Positions 7,979 through 12,029 of a stretch of 12,029 nucleotides of DNA are shown here, one piece after another; positions within the stretch are counted from its first letter, which is position 1, and every line of letters starts with the position of its first letter. The DNA is taken from assembly GCA_020433785.1 (NCBI GenBank), contig JAGRCC010000440.1, positions 1 to 12,029 of the forward strand, read 5' to 3'. Below the pieces are notes generated by a model. The model did no database searches and was not told the origin of the DNA. It saw only the letters and a program-made list of their open reading frames with translations. The position numbers were made by a program, and so were the translations under genes. The stretch is from Anaerolineae bacterium (GTDB taxonomy: Bacteria; Chloroflexota; Anaerolineae; 4572-78; J111).

Positions 7979-8002
7979 AAGCTGCTGTACACAAAACAGC
8001 TT
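7979..8002 (+). promoter_or_regulatory. Leader hairpin before the first DUF4242 gene
   Basis: AAGCTG (7979-7984) and CAGCTT (7997-8002) can pair with a 12-nt loop ending just before the AAAGGAG ribosome binding site. A weaker 5-bp hairpin (CCACC/GGTGG, 7943-7958) precedes it. They may affect mRNA stability or start-site access; the stems are short and I see no known riboswitch core. Confidence 0.25.
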
Positions 8003-8021
8003 TAACCAAAAGGAGAATTCA

Positions 8022-8273
8022 ATGCCCCTATATATGGATGTTCACAAAAATGTAGTAGGCTTAACCGCTGAGGCGGCCGCCGAAGGCCACGCCAAAGATC
8101 TCGAGGTTCAAGGCAAGTATGGCGTGAATTATCTACATTACTGGATCAATGAAGAGGAAGGCACGGTTTTCTGTTTGTGCGAAGCCCCCAGCAAAGAAGC
8201 GGCTGAAGCCGTTCATCGTGAGGCCCACGGCGGCGTCGCCGATGAGATCATCGAGGTCAAAGAGGGTCATTAA
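8022..8273 (+). CDS. DUF4242 protein, SCO4226-like nickel-binding family
   Basis: An 83-residue soluble protein filling one whole DUF4242 (ferredoxin-like fold) domain. Family hallmarks are the start MPLYMDVHKNV, the KYGVNYLHYW core, and VFCLCEAPSKEAAEAVHREA followed by HGGVADEIIEV. The best-studied relative, Streptomyces SCO4226, binds nickel. The His residues at 8, 25, 39, 65 and 69 and the Cys pair at 51 and 53 are candidate ligands here, by inference only. AGGAG (8011-8015) 6 nt upstream supports the ATG. It stands in its own unit, ended by the hairpin at 8285-8314. A metal-handling or small stress role is possible; the true function of the family is poorly known. Confidence 0.88.
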   Translation: MPLYMDVHKNVVGLTAEAAAEGHAKDLEVQGKYGVNYLHYWINEEEGTVFCLCEAPSKEAAEAVHREAHGGVADEIIEVKEGH

Positions 8274-8284
8274 CCCTTCGACCT

Positions 8285-8322
8285 GCCCCCTGTTAGCGCC
8301 GGCTAATAGGGGGCTTTGTCTG
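8285..8322 (+). terminator. Strong hairpin terminator after the first DUF4242 gene
   Basis: A 13-bp stem (8285-8297 with 8302-8314, one G-U pair, GCCG loop) starts 12 nt after the stop codon. It is followed by TTTGTCTG, a short and imperfect T-tract. Stem strength and position make termination or strong attenuation likely. Confidence 0.75.
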
Positions 8323-8360
8323 CATCCGGTAAACACTCCATCAGAGAAATGAACCCCATT

Positions 8361-8636
8361 ATGCCTAAATATGTTATTGAAAGTGATATACCGGGGGTGG
8401 GCAGCTTATCGACCGCCGAGTTGCGCGCCGCCGCCCAACATAGTGTCAGCGTATTGAATGAGATGGGTCCAGCCATCCAGTGGATCCAGAGTTACGTGAC
8501 GGCTGACAAACTCTACGCTGTCTGCGCAGCCCTTGATGAGAAAACGGTTTGGGAATATGTGCGGCAGATCGGTATTCCTGCCAACCGGGTGTTACCCGTC
8601 ACGATGATTATTGACCCAACGACCGCCGAGAAGTGA
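8361..8636 (+). CDS. Second DUF4242 domain protein
   Basis: A 91-residue soluble protein from the ATG at 8361, one DUF4242-like domain. Recognisable family pieces are PKYVIESDIPGVGSLS near the start, NEMGPAIQWIQSYVT in the middle, and a C-terminus reading IGIPANRV...MIIDPTTAEK. It differs clearly from the adjacent DUF4242 protein, so the pair is not a recent duplication. The start is uncertain: the ATG at 8349 adds MNPI in frame, and a TTG at 8316 adds more; no good Shine-Dalgarno precedes any of them. I prefer 8361 because relatives begin with M-x-K/R-Y-V-I-E. It lies after the terminator at 8285-8314, so its expression may depend on readthrough or a promoter in 8315-8360. Confidence 0.82.
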   Translation: MPKYVIESDIPGVGSLSTAELRAAAQHSVSVLNEMGPAIQWIQSYVTADKLYAVCAALDEKTVWEYVRQIGIPANRVLPVTMIIDPTTAEK

Positions 8637-8665
8637 TCTTCAAGTAGCCCTTCCCCCCAATTTTG

Positions 8666-8694
8666 TTGCCCCTTACTTTGCTTTTGAGTATACT
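8666..8694 (+). promoter_or_regulatory. Promoter of the tRNA-Arg remnant
   Basis: TTGCCC (8666-8671) and TATACT (8689-8694) are separated by exactly 17 nt, so transcription would start near 8701, about 10 nt before the tRNA 5' end at 8712. This compact layout is usual for tRNA genes and shows the upstream half of the locus is undisturbed. Confidence 0.55.
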
Positions 8695-8711
8695 AATCTA
8701 TTGAAAATCTG

Positions 8712-8771
8712 GCCCCCGTAGCTCAGAGGATAGAGCAGAGGTTTCCTAAACCTTTTTTTGAAACGGGGCCA
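8712..8771 (+). pseudogene. Truncated tRNA-Arg(CCT) lacking the T arm
   Basis: A normal tRNA 5' half is seen: acceptor strand GCCCCCG (8712-8718), TA, D stem GCTC/GAGC (8721-8724, 8733-8736) with loop AGAGGATA, and anticodon stem GAGGT/ACCTT (8738-8742, 8750-8754) around the loop TTCCTAA. The anticodon CCT at 8745-8747 reads the Arg codon AGG. After the anticodon stem there is only TTTTTGAAA and then CGGGGCC; the variable loop, T stem and TTCGAAT-type loop are missing. The acceptor 3' strand is one G short of pairing with all seven 5' bases, although flanking bases extend a CTGGCCCC/GGGGCCAG pairing. Bacterial tRNAs need the T arm, so this is almost surely non-functional as a tRNA. tRNA genes are common integration targets, and mobile-element-like genes follow directly. 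Confidence 0.7.
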
Positions 8772-8867
8772 GGTAATTGCCTTTTATATTTGTTTCTGTC
8801 GTAGACAAACGTTTTAATCTCTGATTGTTGGAGCAACAACTTTAGTAATTTAATAAAGGAGGCTCCG
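8772..8867 (+). promoter_or_regulatory. AT-rich leader of the HTH protein gene
   Basis: No gene lies here. TTGTTG-GAG-CAACAA (8825-8839) is a perfect 6-bp hairpin. A second, competing pairing joins GGAGC (8830-8834) with GCTCC (8862-8866), which overlaps the AAAGGAGG ribosome binding site (8855-8862). The two alternative folds could gate translation of the gene at 8868, but both are short and this is speculative. No clear -35/-10 pair was found. Confidence 0.25.
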
Positions 8868-9410
8868 ATGCCCAACCCAATTTATCTTTCTCTTGATGAA
8901 GCAGCCCGCAGGTATGGGGTTAAAGAAAAAGTATTGACCCAACTCATTGCGGATGGTATGTTACAGACACGCACAACGTCCTCAGGAGAATTAGTTGTAG
9001 TGGCTGATCAAAACGGTAATAGTCAAGAACCCCAGACAAAAGAGGAAATTATTACGGAAAAATACACTCATTTGAAGGGTGAGAAGATTAGCGCATCTGA
9101 AGCCAGCCGGAAATACAGTAAAATTCATGGTATTACCATTTCTCACCCGAACTTCAGCCGTTGGGCAAAAGCTGGTTATATTCAGGTAATCAAGCGTGGT
9201 TATCGACTGCAAATGGATGAAGCTGATGTAGCGTATTGTGCAGAAGTTTACGCAAACAAGTACAAAGAGTATGATGGACAGATGATCGGTGTAAGAGTGT
9301 TTGATGAAGATGGAAACCCATATCAGGTCAAATACCCGGAGGTAGCCGAACAGATGCGGACTGAACGGCGTTCAATCCGACAACATACCACTGAAAATGG
9401 AGAAGACTAG
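8868..9410 (+). CDS. Protein with two helix-turn-helix-like modules
   Basis: A 180-residue hydrophilic cytoplasmic protein, probably DNA-binding. Residues 4-48 (YLSLDEAARRYGVKEKVL, then LIADGMLQTR) read as an excisionase/MerR-like winged helix. Residues about 74-128 (ISASEASRKYSKIHGITIS, FSRWAKAGYIQVI, then YRLQMDEADVAYC) read as a second, similar module with the same 'motif, ligand-of-DNA helix, wing' order. The C-terminal 50 residues are charged and unassigned. AAAGGAGG (8855-8862) 5 nt before the ATG is a near-perfect ribosome binding site. The gene is visibly more AT-rich than the genes on both sides, which suggests a separate origin. It lies between the tRNA remnant and two terminator hairpins, the position often taken by excisionase or element-control genes. 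I do not recognise a named family. Confidence 0.72.
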   Translation: MPNPIYLSLDEAARRYGVKEKVLTQLIADGMLQTRTTSSGELVVVADQNGNSQEPQTKEEIITEKYTHLKGEKISASEASRKYSKIHGITISHPNFSRWAKAGYIQVIKRGYRLQMDEADVAYCAEVYANKYKEYDGQMIGVRVFDEDGNPYQVKYPEVAEQMRTERRSIRQHTTENGED

Positions 9411-9444
9411 GCGATTTTAAGACAGACTATTCCATTCTAACATG

Positions 9445-9476
9445 ACCGACCAAGGCGATTTCTTGGTCGGTTTTTT
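9445..9476 (+). terminator. Intrinsic terminator of the HTH protein gene
   Basis: ACCGACCAAG (9445-9454) pairs perfectly with CTTGGTCGGT (9462-9471) across a 7-nt loop and runs into TTTTTT (9471-9476) and ATTA. It sits about 35 nt after the stop codon at 9408-9410: a textbook rho-independent terminator. Confidence 0.92.
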
Positions 9477-9508
9477 ATTATCCAAAAAATCATGCTCTAA
9501 ATATCAGT

Positions 9509-9536
9509 TAAAGCCGGTAAAAAAACACCGGCTTTA
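9509..9536. terminator. Second terminator-like hairpin
   Basis: TAAAGCCGGT (9509-9518) and ACCGGCTTTA (9527-9536) form a perfect 10-bp stem with an A-rich 8-nt loop. The following bases (TATTTGATTAAAT) are AT-rich without a clean T-run. It may be a backup terminator or an insulator separating the HTH gene from the ParB promoter 40 nt further on. Confidence 0.6.
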
Positions 9537-9560
9537 TATTTGATTAAATAATCCCCATAA

Positions 9561-9594
9561 AACTCTGTACAGGTGTTGACAAACGCACAGAGTT
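9561..9594. promoter_or_regulatory. Operator-like inverted repeat around the -35 box
   Basis: AACTCTGT (9561-9568) and ACAGAGTT (9587-9594) are perfect reverse complements 18 nt apart, with centres 26 bp apart (about 2.5 helical turns). They flank the TTGACA box at 9576-9581, so a dimeric repressor bound here would block RNA polymerase. The ParB-like protein or the HTH protein next door are the obvious candidate ligands. Confidence 0.55.
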
Positions 9595-9604
9595 GTGATA
9601 GGAT
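9576..9604 (+). promoter_or_regulatory. Sigma-70 promoter of the ParB-like gene cluster
   Basis: A perfect -35 box TTGACA (9576-9581), a 17-nt spacer and -10 box TAGGAT (9599-9604, four of six consensus bases) predict a start near 9611, about 45 nt before the ATG at 9656. It is the best promoter match in the window. Confidence 0.75.
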
Positions 9605-9616
9605 AGCTCTCAACAA

Positions 9617-9628
9617 CATCTATAGATG
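9617..9628. promoter_or_regulatory. 12-bp palindrome CATCTATAGATG just after the predicted start
   Basis: A perfect, gapless 12-bp palindrome at about +7 to +18 of the predicted transcript. Its position fits a second operator or a ParB/KorB-type binding site; uninterrupted palindromes of this length are uncommon by chance. The sequence is unrelated to the 9561-9594 repeat, so two different regulators may act here. Confidence 0.45.
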
Positions 9629-9655
9629 ATTAGCAGAAAAATCTTGGAGGCAGAA

Positions 9656-10717
9656 ATGTCTCAACAAATAAAACCACAAAAGCAGGCCGAATATCATCCC
9701 AACGAACTCATATTTATCCAGAGCCGGGCCGAGATCAATCTGACCATTGTCGAAGAATATGCCGACATGATGGCGAACGGTACCGTCTTTGATCCCATCG
9801 AAGGGGTTATGGATGACAACGGCATCATCTATATTTTTGATGGCTTCCATCGCGGCGAAGCGGCTAAACGAGTTGGTACGACCTTACTGGCCAACCTGCA
9901 ATCTGGCACGCGAACCGAAGCCGAGTGGCTGGCCTTGACCGCCAATCAGAAACATGGTCTGCGGCGAACCAACAAGGATAAACAGCACGTTGTCCGTCAG
10001 GCGCTGCGACATCTCTATGGCATCCGGTCAAGCAACCGGGAAATCGCCCGTCACTGCGGGGTCGATGATAAAACGGTTGGCCGCATTCGACAAGAAATGG
10101 AGACAACTGCGGAAGTTCCGCAGTTAAACAAACGGGTAGTGCGGAAAGCCGATGGCCAAACTTACGAAATCGACACCACCAACATCGGCAGCAAGCCGGC
10201 CCAACAACCAGTCCAAACATCTGGGGTCCCCAACCAGGCCGCGGTTGCGTTTCCAAATTCTAGCCAAAACGGCCGCAAGACAGATGACCCCTTAGCCCCC
10301 ATCCGAAAAGATCAGCACGCCGAATTCAACGCAGCGACCAACCTGGATGCGACTGAACAACCCAAGTACCAACTCAAACCCCAGGAGTTCGAATGCCCCC
10401 GCTGCGGACAGGAGAAGATTGTGGGGGTTAACGGCAGCCGGCGCTGGTGCCTGAACTGCCTGGCCGAGTGGCCGACCGCGGATGCATTCCTGGCTGAAGT
10501 GAACACGGACGGTGGACAGGGCTTCGAGCAACCTAGTCGCCAACAGCTACAGAGTCGGTTCCAAAACATTCTGGCTCGATTGGATGAGCCGGAACTGACA
10601 AAGATCAAGACCTGGCTTGACACACTGGAAGTCGAGCTTGATCTGGCTGAAGCTACTGTCGCCATAAATGAAGTAGTTACACCCATCAACGCCATCCCGG
10701 TGCTGGAGTATGCCTAA
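9656..10717 (+). CDS. ParB-like N-terminal domain protein with HTH and zinc ribbon
   Basis: A 353-residue protein. Residues about 14-90 are a ParB/sulfiredoxin-like domain, with the signature FDGFHRGEAAKRVG at 61-74 followed by LQSGTRTEAEWLALTANQKHG-type sequence typical of the mobile-element branch of ParB proteins. SNREIARHCGVDDKTVGRIRQEM (126-148) is a helix-turn-helix. ADGQTYEIDTTNI (165-177) is a linker motif often seen in this branch. Two CxxC pairs (C247/C250 and C265/C268) form a zinc ribbon, followed by a helical tail. Such proteins act in partition, transcriptional control of element genes, or as CTP-dependent DNA clamps; whether this one retains CTPase activity cannot be judged. 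The start at 9656 is chosen for GGAGG (9646-9650) 5 nt upstream, over an in-frame ATG at 9626. Its stop overlaps the next start by 1 nt (TAATG), so the genes are probably translated together. Confidence 0.87.
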   Translation: MSQQIKPQKQAEYHPNELIFIQSRAEINLTIVEEYADMMANGTVFDPIEGVMDDNGIIYIFDGFHRGEAAKRVGTTLLANLQSGTRTEAEWLALTANQKHGLRRTNKDKQHVVRQALRHLYGIRSSNREIARHCGVDDKTVGRIRQEMETTAEVPQLNKRVVRKADGQTYEIDTTNIGSKPAQQPVQTSGVPNQAAVAFPNSSQNGRKTDDPLAPIRKDQHAEFNAATNLDATEQPKYQLKPQEFECPRCGQEKIVGVNGSRRWCLNCLAEWPTADAFLAEVNTDGGQGFEQPSRQQLQSRFQNILARLDEPELTKIKTWLDTLEVELDLAEATVAINEVVTPINAIPVLEYA

Positions 10718-10962
10718 TGAACCGCACTCACATTCGTCCCAGCTATCGCAATCATCAAGGCGACCCCGTCCGCTGGCTCCTGGCCGCTGTGGTCTACCGG
10801 GCTATTCGAGATTGCTCCCAGGAGTTGAGCATCTCCGCCCACGATCGGGCCAGTGCCGCCTGGTTTTTGTCCGGTGAGGAAGGGCTGGCCTGGCTGCGCG
10901 CCTTTGGCATCCCCGACCACAAAGCGCGGGCTTTTGTGAATGAAGTCAGTGGAGGTGCATAA
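10717..10962 (+). CDS. Small protein of unknown function, coupled to the ParB-like gene
   Basis: An 81-residue basic-to-neutral soluble protein. The pattern DPVRWLLAAVVYRAIRD, then a spacer, SAAWFLSGEEGLAWLRAFGI and a short C-terminal helix recalls, from memory, small proteins of phages and integrated elements with an A-x-x-W-L-x-S ... W-x-x-x-x-G-I/L core. I cannot name the family. The start overlaps the previous TAA by one base, with GGAG (10705-10708) 8 nt upstream, so translational coupling is likely. The next gene's ribosome binding site lies inside the end of this one (10951-10955). Confidence 0.78.
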   Translation: MNRTHIRPSYRNHQGDPVRWLLAAVVYRAIRDCSQELSISAHDRASAAWFLSGEEGLAWLRAFGIPDHKARAFVNEVSGGA

Positions 10963-10963
10963 A

Positions 10964-11224
10964 ATGGATCACCAAAAAGTAATCACCGACTGGTTGTTGA
11001 CCACGCAGGATACCATATATGCCCTGCAAACGTGGCTGGGCTTGTTAGAAACCTGGCGCGAGGCCGGTCGAGCCGAGCCTGATGATTTTATGGACGCTTG
11101 CCAGCAGCTTAAAGATGCCGATCTGTGGCAGTGGGCCAGTCGAGCCGGCGGCCACGGCATAAAGGCCCTAGCCGGCGCCGTTCGGGCGAGTGAAGCGCTC
11201 CCGGATGAGGAGTATCCCCGATGA
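10964..11224 (+). CDS. Helical small protein of unknown function
   Basis: An 86-residue acidic, probably all-helical soluble protein without recognisable domain, Cys-metal site (only one Cys) or membrane segment. The core is Trp-rich (TDWLL, LQTWLGLLETW, LWQWASRAGG). The ATG at 10964 is preferred over the in-frame ATG at 10940 because GGAGG (10951-10955) lies 8 nt before it. It begins right after the TAA of the preceding gene (10960-10962) and its stop overlaps the next start by four bases (ATGA), placing it firmly inside the cluster. Confidence 0.78.
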   Translation: MDHQKVITDWLLTTQDTIYALQTWLGLLETWREAGRAEPDDFMDACQQLKDADLWQWASRAGGHGIKALAGAVRASEALPDEEYPR

Positions 11225-11532
11225 ACGATACCGGCCTGATCCCCCTGGAGGAATTTGTTTTCACCACCGTGAAAGATACCCAGGGCCGCATTCACCTGCT
11301 GCATGGCGAACCCGGCGTTGGCCAACCGCTGAGCGAGAACGGCGTGCCGTTGTGTTACCACGCAGCCCTGTCGTTAGACAATGGCGCCCTGGTCCATCTC
11401 TGCAGCAGCGACAATTTCGACTTCATCCCCTATTCTGAGGCTGAGAAGCTGGCCATCGCCAGCCTGGTGGAAGGATACTGCCACCTGTTCTTTGAGGCCG
11501 TACCCCGGCTGGAACGGGAAGCGGAAGGGTAG
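11221..11532 (+). CDS. Hypothetical protein, beta-rich, unknown function
   Basis: A 103-residue acidic soluble protein with no family I recognise. The first 75 residues look mostly beta (EFVFTTVKDTQGRIHLLHG, YHAALSLDNGALVHLC), and the rest is helical and acidic (SEAEKLAIASLVEGYCHLFF). No signal peptide or membrane segment. The four-base ATGA overlap with the previous gene and GAGGAG (11207-11212) 8 nt upstream support the start. It ends with TAG at 11530-11532, and the ribosome binding site of the next gene begins at its last base. Confidence 0.78.
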   Translation: MNDTGLIPLEEFVFTTVKDTQGRIHLLHGEPGVGQPLSENGVPLCYHAALSLDNGALVHLCSSDNFDFIPYSEAEKLAIASLVEGYCHLFFEAVPRLEREAEG

Positions 11533-11542
11533 AGGGGCCAAA

Positions 11543-12029
11543 ATGACAGCCGGCGCGAGGATGGATTACGAACGGGACAAGGACGATCCGCTCTATTGGG
11601 AGATGCGGCAAGAGAATGATGAATTTTTACGCCGGCAACGCTGGTGGTGGATTCATCGTCAAAACGGCACCTTGAAAAACAAGCGCCAGCTCCAGGCGCA
11701 ACAGCTCTCACACGAGGCGGAGCAGGTGGTGGATGCGCTGATCCGGCAGATGGGCTACCGCACCCAGACGACCACCCATAAGTGTCCCTTTGACCTGTGG
11801 GTGCAGGATGAAGCCGGCCGGGCGGTCAAGGTTGAGGTCAAAATAAGTAGATTTCACCGACTCAAAAAGGGCGGCGGGCGCTACCAGTGTGACGTACGCC
11901 ACCACGACCAGGCTGATTTGCTGGTCTTCATCGCCCGCAACGGTCAGGATTGGCCCTTTGTGATCCCGATGAACCATATCGCGCCGCGCCGCAACATCGC
12001 TATATGGTCGTTTCATCCGGAAGCGTATG
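11543..12029 (+). CDS. PD-(D/E)XK nuclease-like protein, 3' end outside the window
   Basis: An open frame of 162 codons with no stop before the window edge. An acidic/basic N-terminal helix with a Trp triplet (W34-W36) leads to a fold with the signature of restriction-endonuclease-like enzymes: helix HEAEQVVDALIRQMGY (57-72, E58/E60), D84 in CPFDLWV, then a strand KVEVKIS carrying E98 and K100 (the D...ExK active site), followed by HHDQADLLVFIA (120-131), the strand that usually packs against the active site. The family cuts DNA or RNA with Mg2+; the substrate here is unknown (resolvase, restriction or element maintenance are all possible). GAGGGG (11532-11537) 5 nt upstream supports the ATG at 11543; the ATG at 11561 is an alternative. 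It is the last visible member of the ParB-led cluster, 10 nt after the previous gene. Confidence 0.75.
   Translation, partial: MTAGARMDYERDKDDPLYWEMRQENDEFLRRQRWWWIHRQNGTLKNKRQLQAQQLSHEAEQVVDALIRQMGYRTQTTTHKCPFDLWVQDEAGRAVKVEVKISRFHRLKKGGGRYQCDVRHHDQADLLVFIARNGQDWPFVIPMNHIAPRRNIAIWSFHPEAY

Noticed and set aside
8712..8771. Group I intron in the tRNA-Arg(CCT) anticodon loop
   Set aside because: Such introns are known at tRNA-Arg(CCU), but here the anticodon loop and both stem strands are continuous; the loss begins after the anticodon stem and no intron core or 3' exon follows.
9864..10256. 130-codon minus-strand frame opposite the ParB-like gene
   Set aside because: Shadow of a strongly conserved coding region; no start signal and no recognisable product.
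10386..10415. GTTCGAAT-like T-loop sequence followed by a C-rich run, as a possible displaced tRNA 3' half
   Set aside because: It lies in frame in the ParB-like gene, encoding the first zinc-ribbon Cys pair, and no T stem or matching acceptor strand is formed.
1..12029. CRISPR array, complete insertion sequence or integrase
   Set aside because: No regularly spaced repeats, no transposase or recombinase motifs in any frame that I could recognise; island status rests only on the tRNA scar and gene content.

Overview
The window looks like a chromosomal segment of an environmental, filamentous-type Chloroflexota (Anaerolineae/Caldilineae-like). This is inferred from the giant AfsR/SARP-type regulators (BTAD + NB-ARC + TPR), the SCO4226-like DUF4242 proteins and the moderate, uneven base composition. 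No rRNA or other phylogenetic marker is present, so the lineage is a guess.

Left part (1-7700). A small single-EamA-domain membrane transporter (259-693, +) faces two very long regulator genes read from the opposite strand. The convergent gap holds a perfect 22-bp inverted repeat whose arms are themselves self-complementary. The regulators are tandem paralogues in one transcription unit. The upstream copy (7476 down to 4159) is cut by one in-frame TGA at exactly the codon where the intact downstream copy (4166 down to 909) has a Cys codon. The second half of the broken copy is otherwise open and overlaps the start of the intact copy by 8 nt. A good sigma-70-type promoter (TTGCAT-17-TATAAT) and short direct repeats lie upstream of the pair, in the gap shared with a divergent 63-aa membrane-anchored protein.

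Middle part (7700-8700). The 63-aa protein is followed by two genes of the DUF4242 / nickel-binding-like family, separated by a strong hairpin terminator.

Right part (8660-12029). A tRNA-Arg(CCT) gene with its own promoter, acceptor 5' strand, D arm and anticodon arm has lost its T arm. This is a plausible scar at the border of an acquired island. Next come a protein with two HTH-like modules, two terminator-like hairpins, and a strong promoter (TTGACA-17-TAGGAT) embedded in an inverted repeat and followed by a 12-bp palindrome. That promoter drives a tightly packed cluster: a ParB-like protein with HTH and zinc ribbon, three small proteins of unknown function with overlapping or closely spaced ends, and a PD-(D/E)XK nuclease-like protein that runs off the window. 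This cluster resembles the control and cargo region of an integrated mobile element or an uncharacterised nuclease system. No integrase, replication protein or CRISPR array is visible inside the window.
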